Source: JAWKIW01 sp041394145 (GTDB lineage: Bacteria > Actinomycetota > Acidimicrobiia > Acidimicrobiales > Acidimicrobilacustridaceae). Taken from it: a DNA stretch of 64,000 nucleotides. The translations under genes were made by a program, and so were the position numbers. The first letter of the stretch is position 1; each line of letters begins with the position of its first letter. Under the pieces are notes generated by a model. That model had not been told where the DNA came from. It was given only the letters and a program-made list of their open reading frames with translations, and ran no database searches. The DNA is taken from positions 101,680-165,679 of the forward strand of contig JAWKIW010000009.1 in assembly GCA_041394145.1 (NCBI GenBank). Reading direction: 5' to 3'. Shown piece after piece: positions 53,240 through 63,222 of the stretch.

Positions 53240-55835
53240 TCAGAAGGGGGAGAGGTCGAGGGGGCCGGGCTCGGCGGGCCGGCCGTTGCCGGGCTCCAGG
53301 ACACCGGCGAAGGGCTGGAGCTGCAGGTGGGTGAAGTGGCTGGCCTCGAGGGCGTCGGCCAGGCGTCGCAGCCCGGCGGTGAGCGAGTCGAGGAACGACG
53401 CCAGGTCGCGGCGGATCCCGGTGTCGGGGTCGGGGCGGGCCAGCGCGACCGTGTCCGCGAGGCGCACCGGCGTGGCCACCTCGACCAGGGCCCGCTCCTC
53501 GGGGCTCAGGTGCGGTCCGTCGGGGTGGGGGAGGTCGGCCACGTCGTCGGCGAGGCGGGCCAGCTGGAAGGCGATGGAGCGGGGGTTGTTCGGGTCGAGC
53601 AGCAGCAGGTCGAGCAGCGTCTCGACCTGGGCCTGGGATCGGTAGCGGCGACGGTAGGTGATGATCGACTCGGCGGCGATGAGCACGGACTCGAGCATGA
53701 GGCTCTCGGCGGCGGTGCCCCGCAGAGGCACGAGCGTGGAGCGCAGCATCGAGGCGAGCGCCAGGGCCCGCTCGATGCGGCGCCCGGCGTCCATGAACGC
53801 CCAGCCGGGGTCCCGCACCATGGACTCGGTGGCCAGCCCGGCGAGGGCGAGCAGGCTCGTCATGGCGGCGTCGAGCCCCGACTGGAGGTCGGCGTGCACG
53901 TCGGGCCCGGCGACCGACAGCGGGTCGAGGACCCGCTCGAGGTCGTTCACCGCCAACCAGGTGTCGACGGACAGCTGGTCGCGCACCGCGTTGGCCGAGG
54001 TCAGCAGCGCGGCCAGCGAGAAGCGCAGCGACCCGGGCCGGCTCCCGTCGTTGACGACCGCCACCAGCTCGCCCTCGGGCGCCTGGCGCAGCGGCTCGGC
54101 GGGCGCGCCGACGAAGCCGGGGTAGGTGGCGGTGAGGTGGGTCAGTGCCTCGAGCAGCCCGTCGAGGCACTCGGTGCCCGCCGGGGTGATCCCGCTGTCG
54201 AACTCGTTGCGGCGGTCGAGCACGCAGCGCACGAGGCGGATCGTCTCCTCGGCCCGCTCGGCGTAGCGGCCCAGCCAGAACAGGTTCTCGGCCGCCCGCG
54301 AGGGGAGGGCCGCGGGATGGGTCGCCTCCACACCGGGGCCGGCCTGCAGCCAGAACCCGCCGCCGCCCTCGGGCTCGCTGGCGAGGACCCAGACGTCCTT
54401 GGACGGGGCACCGCTCTGGTTGGTCACCCGGGTGGTGCGGGCGTCGGGCGCCACGCGGGCCAAGCCCCCGGGCATCACCGTCCACGAGCCGTCGCGCGCG
54501 ACGGCGAAGGTGCGCAGCACCGCGGCCCGGGGTTCGAGTCCGGTGGGCGACAGCGTCGGGGTGGTCGACGGCGTGAGCACCTCCTGGCCGACGAACTGGT
54601 GCGGGTGGGCCTCGATGCGGCGGGCGAGCTCCTCGAGCTCGTCGACGCCGAGCGTGCTGCCGAACACCGAGTCGGGCCCCCGCGGCCGGCGGTGGATCGT
54701 CTTGATGACGAGGTCCTCGAGGTGATCGAGCACGTGCCGGCGGGCGTCGGGGTCGCCGCACCACCACGTGGTGGCCTGGGGGAGCAGCAGGGGCTCGCCG
54801 AGCAGCCGGTGGGCGAGCTCGGGCAGGAACGGCAGCAGGCCGGCGTTCTCGAGCACGGCGCTGCCGGGCTGGTTGACGACGGACACGGTGCCGCGCCGGG
54901 CCGCTTCGAGCAGGCCCGGCACGCCGAGCTTGGAGTCGGGCTTCATCTCGAGGGTCGCAGTACCAGCCGTCGGCGCGGCGCAGCACGACGTGCACCTGCT
55001 CGAGGCCTCCGAGCGAGCGCAGCCAGAGCCGACCGTCGCGCACGGTGAGGTCCCCGCCCTCCACCAGCGGGTAGCCCAGCGAGCTGGCCAGGTAGGCATG
55101 CTCGAAGTAGGTCTCGTTGAAGGGCCCGGGGGTGAGCACGACGATGCGGGGGTCGTCGACGCCGGGCGGGGTCACCGCGGTGAGCGATCCCCGCAGCGCC
55201 CGGAAGAACGGGGCCAGGCGGTGCACCTCGGCGTGGCGGTAGAGGCTGGGCAGCACGCGGGACACGACGAGGCGGTTCTCGCGGGCGTAGCCGGCGCCGG
55301 ACGGGGCCTGGGCGTAGTCGGAGAGCACCACGGCGTAGCCGTCGGCGTCCCGGACGAGGTCGACGGCGTAGGAGAGCAGCTGCTGGGTGGTGGGGACCCG
55401 CACCCCGTCGGCGGGCCGCAGGAAGCCACGGTGCCCGTAGACGACCTCCGGGGGCACCAGCCCCTTGCGCACCAGCTCGCGGGGCCCGTAGAGGTCGGCG
55501 AGGACCAGGTCGAGCAGCTCGGCCCGCTGGCTGACGCCGGCCTCGATGGCGGCCCACTCGTCGCTGCCGACCACGTAGGGGATGGGGTCGAGCGACCAGG
55601 GCCGAGCCGGGCCGGCGGGGTCGTCGTACACGTTGTAGGTGACGCCGTCGCTGCGCAGCAGACGGGCCACCTCGAGGGACCGGCGGTCGAGCTCGGCGAA
55701 GCCCAGCTCCTCGAAGGCCGCCGAGAGCGTGGCCCACGCCGGGCGGACGGCGCCGTCGGCGGAGAGCAGCTCGTCCCGACCCCCCGGCGTCACCCGATAC
55801 GCGTCGAACAGCCCCACGGGGGCGGTGGTCGTCAC
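53240..55835 (-). CDS. Fused circularly permuted ATP-grasp + alpha-E protein (set B; frameshift near 54948-54953)
   Basis: A ~865-residue fusion. From the start at 55835 the first ~290 residues are circularly permuted ATP-grasp (YNVYDDPAGPARPWSLDPIPYVV, VVLTPGPFNETYFEHAYLA). The break at TGCGACCCTCGAGATG is fixed by two bases (gac-ccg-ctc-gag), giving WYCDPLEMKPDSKLGVPGLLE. The rest of the ATP-grasp part then runs in the second frame to ~480. Alpha-E (DUF403) follows at ~500-850: RAAENLFWLGRYAERAEETIRLVRC. The Gly-rich loop of set A (ESGGYG) is not present here; KTIHRRPRG stands in that place. Confidence 0.85.
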
Positions 55836-55854
55836 CGGTGCGTGATCCCCGACG

Positions 55855-58800
55855 TCATCCGCGGCGGCCCCTGTGCCGTTGCGCCCCCGGGTGGCGGCGC
55901 CGGTCGAGGGTCCAAGGGTATTCGGGGTCCTCCACCGGGGGCGCGATGGCCTCGGCGCCCACCGGGCCCGGTGTGTGGCCGTGGTCCCAGAAGCGGCTGT
56001 TGCGGCGGGCCTCGGCCTCGTTGGCGTTGACGGGGAACGTGTCGTAGGAACGCCCGCCGGGGTGGCTCACGTGGTAGGTGCACCCCCCGAGGCTGCGGCG
56101 GTTCCAGCGGTCGACCAGGTCGAACACGAGCGGGGCGTGCACGCCGATGGTCGGGTGCAGGGAGGTCGGCGGCTGCCAGGCGCGGTAGCGCACCCCCGCC
56201 ACCGCGGTGCCGACGGTGCCGGTCGGGTGCAGCGGGACCGGCACGCCGTTGCAGGTGACGGCGTAGCGGTCGGCGTCGAGGCCTTCGACCAGCACCTGGA
56301 GGCGCTCCACCGACGAGTCCACGTAGCGGGCGGTCGCCGCCGCCGCCGTCTCCTCGCCGAGGGTGTACCAGGGCTCGATGGCGGCCCGCAGCGAGAGGCG
56401 GGCCGGTCCGATCTCGACGGTGCCGAGCCTCGGGAAGCGGAACTCGACGAAGGGCGCGAACCACGCCGGATCGACCGCGTGGCCGGCGCGGTGCAGGTCG
56501 TCGAGCACGTCGCGCAGGTCGCGCTCGACGCCGAACGGCAGGAGGAACCGGTCGTGCAGCTCGGTGCCCCAGCGGCGCAGCGGCCGCCGGTACGGCTCGC
56601 GCCAGAACCAGGCGACCAGGGTGCGCACGAGCAGTGCCTGCAGCAGCGCCATCCGAGGGTGGGGCGGCATCTCGAAGCCCCGGAGCTCGACGAGGCCGAG
56701 GCGGCCGCGCTCGGAGTCGGGGCTGAAGAGCTTGTCGATGCAGAACTCGGCCCGGTGCGTGTTGCCGGTCAGGTCGACCAGCAGGTGGCGCAGCAGGCGA
56801 TCGACGAGCCAGGGGGGCGTGTCACCCGGTGGGGGCAGGTCGTCGTCGTCGGGGGCGGTGGCGTCGGTGTCGGCCCGCTCGGGCGTGCGGGGCGGCTCGG
56901 CGGCGAGGCCGTCGATCTGGGCGAACGCGTGCTCGAGCTCGTAGAGGGCCTCGTGGCGGGCCTCGTCGACGCGGGGCGCCTGGCTCGTGGGTCCGATGAA
57001 CCGACCCGAGAACAGGTACGACAGGCTCGGGTGGTGCTGCCAGTAGGTGACCAGGCTGCGCAGCAGGTCGGGCCGGCGCAGCAGCGGGCTGTCCGCCGGC
57101 GTGGGGCCGCCGAGGGTCAGGTGGTTGCCGCCACCGGTGCCCGTGTGGTGCCCGTCGAGGTCGAAGGTCTCCGTGCCGAGGCGCGCCTGGCGGGCGTGCT
57201 CGTACAGCGCCGTCGTCGTGGTCACCAGCTCGTCCCAGCTCGTCGAGGGCGCCACGTTGACCTCGAGCACGCCGGGGTCGGGCGCGAGGCTCACGGTGCG
57301 CAGGCGGTGGTCCGACGGCGGCGGGTAGCCCTCGAGGACGACCGGGCGCCCCGACGCCGCCGCCGTCGCCTCCACGGCATTGAGCAGCGACACGAAGTGC
57401 TCGAGGTCGCGGGTGGGGGGCAGGAAGGCGCGCAGGTGGCCGTCGACGGGCTGCAGGACCACCGCGGTCGGCGGCACGTCGGCGTCCTCGGCGTCGGCGT
57501 CGTCGCGTTCCTCGGGGTCGTCGCCCTTCGCACCGGGGGGCGGTGCGGGATCCTCGAGGGGGTGCGGCCCGAGCTCGTCGCGGGGCTCGAACGGCGAGCG
57601 CTCCCCGACGGCCGGACGCTCCTCGATCTCGGGGAGCGACGACAGGGGCAGCCGCAGCCCCGCCGGTGAGTCGCCCGGCACCAGCACGCACCGCCCGCGC
57701 CGGAAGCGCCACGTGCTGGTGGACCAGCGTCGCCGTCGGTCGTCCCAGTGCACGGGCAGGACCCAGGCCACCGGGTCGGTCGGGACCTCGGGGGCCTCGA
57801 CCTCGGGCGGCAGCGTGGACGCCAGCCAGGCGGCGTGGGCGTCGTCCTCGAACGCGGCGAACACGGTCCCGTCGGCGACGCCGAGCACGGCGGCCAGCTC
57901 GGTCGCGAAGCGGGCGGCATCGTGGGTGGAGGCCGCCGTGGGCCCGTCGACCGCGACGGCGGGGTCGGCGAGCAGCGGTCGCTGTCGCCAGAGGGGCACG
58001 CCGTCGGTTCGTCGGTGGATCCCGAGCTGCCAGCGGGGCAGCGGCTCGCCCGGGTACCACTTGCCCTGGCCGTGCTGCACCACGCCACCCGGCGGTCCGT
58101 CGTCGAGCAGGCGCCACGCCAGCACGCCGGCGGCCTCGCGCTTGTGGGGCCCGTCGGCCGCCGTCGTCCACTCGTCGGCCTCCATGTCGTCGATCGAGAC
58201 GAAGGTGGGCTCGCCGCCCATCGTGAGGCGGACGTCGCCGGCCGAGAGCTCGGCGTCGACGGCGCGGCCGAGGGCCACCAGGTCTCGCCACTGCTCGTCG
58301 GTGAACGGCTTGGTGACCCGCGGGTCCTCCCGGAATCGGCGCACCACGTTCGAGAACTCGAACTCCACCTCGGCGGGCTCGGTCACCCCGGTGATCGGGG
58401 CGGCGCTGGTGGGTTCGGGGGTGCAGGCGAGCGGGATGTGGCCCTCGCCCGCGAACAGGCCCGACGTCGGGTCGAGGCCGACCCAGCCGGCGCCCGGCAG
58501 GTACACCTCGGTCCACGCGTGCAGGTCGGTGAAGTCGGCGCTCGGTCCGCTCGGCCCGTCGAGCGCGGCGAGGTCGGCGGTGAGCTGCACCAGGTAGCCC
58601 GACACGAAGCGGGCGGCGAGGCCGAGCCGTCGCAGGAGGTCGACCAGCAGCCAGGCGCTGTCCCGGCAGGACCCGACGGCCTTGGCGAGGGTCTCCTCGG
58701 GTGCCTGCACCCCCGGCTCCATCCGCACCGAGTACGCCACGTCGGCGTGCACCCGCCGGTTGAGCCCCACGAGGAAGTCGACGATGGCCGGGGCCTCGTC

Positions 58801-59220
58801 ACCGTCGTGGGGCACCTCCACCTGCCGGAGCCAGTCGTCCACCAGCGGGCCACCTCCACCGGGGGTGCGGTAGGGCTGCAGGTCGCGGGCCAACGCCTCG
58901 TCGTAGGCGAACGGCCAGTGGGCCGCCTCCTCGTCGATGAAGAAGTCGAAGGGGTTGATGATCGTCATGTCGGCGACCAGGTCGACGGTGAAGCTCAGCT
59001 CGCGCGTGGGCTCGGGGAACACGAACCGGGCGAGGTGGTTGCCGAAGGGGTCCTGCTGCCAGTTGCAGAAGTGCTCCGTGGGCGTGACGTGCAGCGAGTA
59101 CGCCTCGATCGGCGTCCGACAGTGCGGTGCGGGGCGGAGCCGCACGACGTGGGGCGCCACCCGGACCGGACGGTCGTAGCGGTACGTGGTGCGGTGCTCG
59201 ACGGCGACGTGGATGCTCAC
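55855..59220 (-). CDS. Large transglutaminase-like protein with DUF2126 region (set A)
   Basis: A 1121-residue protein starting at ATG 59220. The N-terminal Bact_transglu_N domain (HVAVEHRTTYRYDRPVRVAPHVV) precedes the papain-like core with Cys185 in AVGSCRDSAWLLVDLLRRLG, His234 in DLHAWTEVYLPGAGWVGLDPT and Asp250. The remaining ~800 residues are DUF2126, with a conserved metal- or substrate-like TMGGEPTFVSIDDME (~345-360) and FDLDGHHTGTGGGNHLTLGG (~690-710). The two-part layout is known in the ATP-grasp/alpha-E system. The role of DUF2126 is unknown. Confidence 0.88.
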   Translation of the reverse strand: MSIHVAVEHRTTYRYDRPVRVAPHVVRLRPAPHCRTPIEAYSLHVTPTEHFCNWQQDPFGNHLARFVFPEPTRELSFTVDLVADMTIINPFDFFIDEEAAHWPFAYDEALARDLQPYRTPGGGGPLVDDWLRQVEVPHDGDEAPAIVDFLVGLNRRVHADVAYSVRMEPGVQAPEETLAKAVGSCRDSAWLLVDLLRRLGLAARFVSGYLVQLTADLAALDGPSGPSADFTDLHAWTEVYLPGAGWVGLDPTSGLFAGEGHIPLACTPEPTSAAPITGVTEPAEVEFEFSNVVRRFREDPRVTKPFTDEQWRDLVALGRAVDAELSAGDVRLTMGGEPTFVSIDDMEADEWTTAADGPHKREAAGVLAWRLLDDGPPGGVVQHGQGKWYPGEPLPRWQLGIHRRTDGVPLWRQRPLLADPAVAVDGPTAASTHDAARFATELAAVLGVADGTVFAAFEDDAHAAWLASTLPPEVEAPEVPTDPVAWVLPVHWDDRRRRWSTSTWRFRRGRCVLVPGDSPAGLRLPLSSLPEIEERPAVGERSPFEPRDELGPHPLEDPAPPPGAKGDDPEERDDADAEDADVPPTAVVLQPVDGHLRAFLPPTRDLEHFVSLLNAVEATAAASGRPVVLEGYPPPSDHRLRTVSLAPDPGVLEVNVAPSTSWDELVTTTTALYEHARQARLGTETFDLDGHHTGTGGGNHLTLGGPTPADSPLLRRPDLLRSLVTYWQHHPSLSYLFSGRFIGPTSQAPRVDEARHEALYELEHAFAQIDGLAAEPPRTPERADTDATAPDDDDLPPPGDTPPWLVDRLLRHLLVDLTGNTHRAEFCIDKLFSPDSERGRLGLVELRGFEMPPHPRMALLQALLVRTLVAWFWREPYRRPLRRWGTELHDRFLLPFGVERDLRDVLDDLHRAGHAVDPAWFAPFVEFRFPRLGTVEIGPARLSLRAAIEPWYTLGEETAAAATARYVDSSVERLQVLVEGLDADRYAVTCNGVPVPLHPTGTVGTAVAGVRYRAWQPPTSLHPTIGVHAPLVFDLVDRWNRRSLGGCTYHVSHPGGRSYDTFPVNANEAEARRNSRFWDHGHTPGPVGAEAIAPPVEDPEYPWTLDRRRHPGAQRHRGRRG

Positions 59221-59244
59221 CGGCCCGTCCCCCGTGTCGGGCCG

Positions 59245-60207
59245 TCAGGCACTCGCCAGGACGGGCTCGGCCGCGGGCGCCGCGCCCTGGAAGTAGGTCG
59301 CCCCGAGCGAGTCGTGGACGGCGCCGATGCGCACCTGCAGCTCGTCGACGTAGTCGTGCAGGCCCTCGAAGGCCAGCGCTCGGACCTTGGCCTCCTCGAC
59401 CAGCTGCTGGGCGGCGGCGCAGCGTGCCATCGGTGCGTCGTGGTTGGTGAGCTCGAGCAGGGACACCGAGATCCGGGTGAGGGAGTGCTCGACCGACCGC
59501 GGGAACTGGGCGTCCTGCAGGAGGAAGCGCAGCACCTCGGAGCCCTTGACCCGCGCCTGCACCCGGCGCCGGTACATCTGGTAGGCGGACAGCGACTTCA
59601 ACACGTTCATCCAGCCCATGTCGGCGTAGGTGTCGAGGTCGCCCCGCTGGGCGAGCAGGGTGCCGGCGTGCACGTCGAGCACCCGCGTGGTCATGTCGGC
59701 CCGCTCGACGTGACGGCCGATGCGCAGGAAGAGGTAGGCGTCGTCCTGGTTCATGCACCCGACCAGCAGGCCGGTGAGGCGCTGGCAGTCGGCGACCAGG
59801 GCATCCATCCACGCCACCCGCCGCCGACGCGGGATGGCGTCGTCGCAGGTCTCGGCGGCCCGCAGGTACAGGGCGTTCAGGTGCTCCCAGGCCTCGCGGG
59901 GGAACACGGGACGGGTGGTCCGCACGTTCTCACGGGCCTGACCGAGGGCGGCCACCATGGCGCTGCGGTTGTCGGGGTCGGCGACGAGGAACGACAGCAC
60001 GTGCTCCTCGGTCGGCTCCGGGTAGAGGTCGTCGAACTGGTCGCGGGAGCCGGTGATGGCCAGCAGGGGAGCCCAGGTGGAACCGGCTTCCTTCGGCAGG
60101 TCGAGGAACTGCTCGGTGTGGACCTTGACGATGCGGGCCGTGGCCTCGGCCCGCTCCAGGTACCGCCCGGCCCAGTACACGGTCTCGGCGACGCGGGACA
60201 GCAGCAT
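59245..60207 (-). CDS. Alpha-E domain protein, DUF403 (set A)
   Basis: A 320-residue all-helical protein. ATG 60207 has GGAGGT about 7 nt upstream and gives the family start MLLSRVAETVYWAGRYLERAEATAR. A longer frame opens at GTG 60300, overlapping the preceding stop (GTGA), so 31 extra residues are possible. Key Arg/Glu clusters are LFLRIGRHVERADMTTRVLDVHAG and LLQDAQFPRSVEHSLTRI. It is the standard partner of circularly permuted ATP-grasp enzymes. Its biochemical role is not known. Confidence 0.9.
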   Translation of the reverse strand: MLLSRVAETVYWAGRYLERAEATARIVKVHTEQFLDLPKEAGSTWAPLLAITGSRDQFDDLYPEPTEEHVLSFLVADPDNRSAMVAALGQARENVRTTRPVFPREAWEHLNALYLRAAETCDDAIPRRRRVAWMDALVADCQRLTGLLVGCMNQDDAYLFLRIGRHVERADMTTRVLDVHAGTLLAQRGDLDTYADMGWMNVLKSLSAYQMYRRRVQARVKGSEVLRFLLQDAQFPRSVEHSLTRISVSLLELTNHDAPMARCAAAQQLVEEAKVRALAFEGLHDYVDELQVRIGAVHDSLGATYFQGAAPAAEPVLASA

Positions 60208-60296
60208 GGGGCGACCTCCGTGGGTTCGTCGGGTGCCGGGGGAGACCTCCCCGGGCTCGTCTCGGTCGATCTGGCGTTGGTCGGGCATGGTGGTCA

Positions 60297-61736
60297 TCAC
60301 ACGGTCGGGTCGAGGATCCAGGTGTCCTTGCTGCCGCCGCCCTGGCTGCTGTTGACCACGAGCGAGCCCTCACGCAGGGCGACGCGGGTCAGGCCGCCCT
60401 GGGTCACGTAGCGGTCCTCGCCCGACAGGATGAAGGGGCGCAGATCGACGTGGCGGGGCGCCAGCCGGCCGCCGGCCAGCGTCGGGGCGGTCGACAGCCG
60501 GAGGATGGGCTGGGCGACGTAGTTGCGGGGGTCGGCCTCGATGCGCTCGGCGCACGCCTTCACCTCAGCGGTGGACGCGGCCGAGCCCACGAAGATGCCG
60601 TAGCCGCCGGACTCGTTGGCCGGCTTCACGACGAGGTCGCGCAGGTTGGCCAGCACGTGGGAGCGCTGCGCGTCGTCGAAGCAGACCCAGGTCGGCACGT
60701 TGGCGAGCTTGGGCTCTTCGCCGAGGTAGTAGCGGATCATGTCGGGGACGTAGGCGTACACGACCTTGTCGTCGGCGACCCCGGCACCGGGTGCGTTGGC
60801 GATGGCGACCTTCCCGGCCCGCCAGGAGCGCAGGAGCCCCGGCACGCCGAGCACGGAGTCGGGGTTGAAGGCCTCGGGGTCGAGGAAGAGATCGTCGATC
60901 CGACGGTAGATCACGTCGACGCGGTGCAGCCCGTCGATGGTGCGCAGGTAGACGGAGTCGTCGTGGTCGACGACGAGATCCGAGCCCTCGGCCAGCTCGA
61001 CGCCCATCTGCTGGGCGAGGAAGGCGTGCTCGAAGTACGCCGAGTTGTAGATGCCGGGCGTGAGCACCACCACCGTGGGGCGCTCGCCCTGCCGGGGCGA
61101 GAGGGAGGCGAGCAGGTCGAAGAGCCGGTGCGGGTAGTCGTCGACCGGCAGGATGTCGAGGTTCCGGAACAGCTCGGGGAACACCCGCTTGGTGACCAGC
61201 CGGTTCTCGAGCATGTACGACACGCCCGAGGGCACCCGCAGGTTGTCCTCGAGGACGTAGAAGCGGCCGTCGGCGTCGCGCACCAGGTCGCTGCCGCAGA
61301 TGTGGGCCCACACGTCGAGCGGTGGCTCGATCCCGACGCACTCGGGGCGGAAGTTCCGGGACCGGGCCAGCAGCTCGGCCGGGAACACGCCGTCGTGGAC
61401 GATCTTCTGGTCGCCGTACACGTCGGCGATGAAGGCGTTCAGGGCGACGAGCCGCTGCTCGAGGCCGGCCGCGGTCCGGGACCACTCCTGGGCGGTGATG
61501 ACCCGGGGCAGCACGTCGAAGGGCCAGGCCCGATCGATGTTGGCGCCGTCCTCGTAGACGGTGAACGTGATGCCCATGGCCCGGATGGCGATCTCGGCCG
61601 ACTCCTGGCGGTTGCGCAGGTCCTCCACCGTGAGGCCCTCGAGGAACTCGGCGAAGCCGGCGAACCCCGGGCGCGGACGTCCGTCGGCGATCAGCTCGTC
61701 GAAGAAGCCGTGGGAGTCGTAGCGGGCGAAGTCCAT
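60297..61736 (-). CDS. Circularly permuted type-2 ATP-grasp protein (set A)
   Basis: A 479-residue protein starting at ATG 61736. Signatures are RAMGITFTVYEDGANIDRAWPFDVLPRVI, RFYVLEDNLRVPSGVSYMLENR, VVLTPGIYNSAYFEHAFLA, NAPGAGVADDKVVYAYVPDMIRYYL and LVVKPANESGGYGIFVG, where the last is the ATP-contacting loop. It should be an ATP-dependent carboxylate-amine ligase making small peptides or amide-linked products. It heads the five-gene run; its stop touches the alpha-E gene. The acceptor and donor are unknown. Confidence 0.92.
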   Translation of the reverse strand: MDFARYDSHGFFDELIADGRPRPGFAGFAEFLEGLTVEDLRNRQESAEIAIRAMGITFTVYEDGANIDRAWPFDVLPRVITAQEWSRTAAGLEQRLVALNAFIADVYGDQKIVHDGVFPAELLARSRNFRPECVGIEPPLDVWAHICGSDLVRDADGRFYVLEDNLRVPSGVSYMLENRLVTKRVFPELFRNLDILPVDDYPHRLFDLLASLSPRQGERPTVVVLTPGIYNSAYFEHAFLAQQMGVELAEGSDLVVDHDDSVYLRTIDGLHRVDVIYRRIDDLFLDPEAFNPDSVLGVPGLLRSWRAGKVAIANAPGAGVADDKVVYAYVPDMIRYYLGEEPKLANVPTWVCFDDAQRSHVLANLRDLVVKPANESGGYGIFVGSAASTAEVKACAERIEADPRNYVAQPILRLSTAPTLAGGRLAPRHVDLRPFILSGEDRYVTQGGLTRVALREGSLVVNSSQGGGSKDTWILDPTV

Positions 61737-61767
61737 CTGCTGGAACGATTTGTAGGGGAGTCCTGTC

Positions 61768-63138
61768 TCACGGCGTTTGCCGGTGTGTGTCGGGAAGATG
61801 AACTGGCCGGCCCACCGCCTCGACCGTCGGCGCCTTGGCCGCCGCGGGCAGGCCGCCGCGCGGCACCTCGCCGCGGGCCACCAGGGCCGGTGCCGGCAAG
61901 GTGGGCGGGTCCCGGAACGCCGGCGAGCCCGAGAGGTCGAGGCAGTCGAGCAGGTTGGAGGCGTTGGCGTCGCGACGGGTGAGCGCCGGCAGGTTCCACT
62001 TGGTCTCGATCAGGCGCAGCACCGAGGTGTGGTCGTGGATCACGTGGCTGACGTGGTCGGCCCGGGCCCACGGCGACACCACCACGGCCGGCACCCGGAA
62101 GCCGAGCCGGTCGTAGCGCCCGGGTCGGTGCTCGGGGTCGAGCCGGGGCTCGACGTCGTCGGGCCGTACGGCGGCGGGTGGGGGGACGTGGTCGAAGTAG
62201 CCACCGTGCTCGTCGTAGGTCCACACCAGCAGCGTGCGGGGCCATGCCGGCGAGGCGAGGACGGCGTCGATGATCGACGCGGCGAAGGCCTCGCCCTCCT
62301 GCACGTCCTGGGGGTTCTCCTCGGACAGGTCGGTGCGAGGTGTCACCACCGACAGCGGCGGCAGGGCTCCCGCCGCGCAGTCCGCGAGGAACGCCTCGTA
62401 GGTCCGCCCGCGCTCGGTGCTGCGGAACCACACCGGCGGGTACAGCGCCGGCTCGGGCAGGTCGCCGAAGTAGTTGCGCCACTCGATGCCGTGCCGGTCG
62501 AGGGCATCGAAGATCGTGCCGTTCGGCGGCTCCTCGTCGAGGGGCGGGATCTCGGTGCGCACCATGCCCAGGGCCGTGCCGGACCACAGGAACCGGCGGT
62601 TGGGGAACGTCTGGGTGAGCGCCGAGCAGAAGTAGCGGTCGCACAGGGGGAACGTCGAGGCCAGGGCGGCGTAGTAGGGCAGGTCCTCCGCCGTCCAGTA
62701 GCCCATGGCGGTGCGGCCGCTGGCGGTGACGAAGCCGTCGAGGGCGCCGTCGTGCCAGGCGTCGTGGGTGGCGTTCCAGTCGGGCTTGGGCTCGTCGACG
62801 GGTTGGCGGGTGGTGTCGAGGTGGAAGGCCCGCACCGGTGTGCCGTCGGGCGCGGGGTTGGCCTCGACGGGCAGGCCGTCCTCGCCGAGGGTGAACCCGT
62901 CGCCGCGGCCCAGCGTCCCGAGGTAGTTGTCGAAGGAGTGGTTCTCCATGACCAGCACGACGAGGTGGTCGATGGCCGGGAGCAGGTCGGTGCCCTCCGG
63001 GCGCCCGGGATCGGGTCGGCGTCCGGGGCCGTGGACCGGTCCGTCGGGGTGGATCCAGGACGTCTGCTCGCTGCCGAGCACGGGGGCGTCCCCGGCCCGG
63101 CGGAGCACGCCCGGCGGCAGGTCGTCGTGGTGGGGCAC
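61768..63138 (-). CDS. Phospholipase C / acid phosphatase-type phosphoesterase (PF04185)
   Basis: A 456-residue protein starting at GTG 63138. Signatures of the phosphoesterase family are HLVVLVMENHSFDNYLGTLG, a long WTAEDLPYYAALASTFPLCDRYF, ALTQTFPNRRFLWSGTALG, PLSVVTPRTD and WTYDEHGGYFDHVPPP with metal ligands D-E-H. These enzymes cleave phospholipids or phosphomonoesters. No signal peptide is evident. It is upstream of the ATP-grasp genes with a 31-nt gap, so it could be in the same transcript. Its start faces the fumarase gene across 84 nt. Confidence 0.9.
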   Translation of the reverse strand: MPHHDDLPPGVLRRAGDAPVLGSEQTSWIHPDGPVHGPGRRPDPGRPEGTDLLPAIDHLVVLVMENHSFDNYLGTLGRGDGFTLGEDGLPVEANPAPDGTPVRAFHLDTTRQPVDEPKPDWNATHDAWHDGALDGFVTASGRTAMGYWTAEDLPYYAALASTFPLCDRYFCSALTQTFPNRRFLWSGTALGMVRTEIPPLDEEPPNGTIFDALDRHGIEWRNYFGDLPEPALYPPVWFRSTERGRTYEAFLADCAAGALPPLSVVTPRTDLSEENPQDVQEGEAFAASIIDAVLASPAWPRTLLVWTYDEHGGYFDHVPPPAAVRPDDVEPRLDPEHRPGRYDRLGFRVPAVVVSPWARADHVSHVIHDHTSVLRLIETKWNLPALTRRDANASNLLDCLDLSGSPAFRDPPTLPAPALVARGEVPRGGLPAAAKAPTVEAVGRPVHLPDTHRQTP

Positions 63139-63222
63139 GGCCGCCGACGGTAGGCGACACGACCCGCCCAGCCGGCACCGCGGGGACTTGCCGCCGTCCG
63201 CCCGTCCGCCTAGCAAGGAGCC

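Noticed and set aside
57748..60411. Long plus-strand frame opposite the DUF2126 and alpha-E genes
   Set aside because: No signatures; it shadows strongly supported genes.
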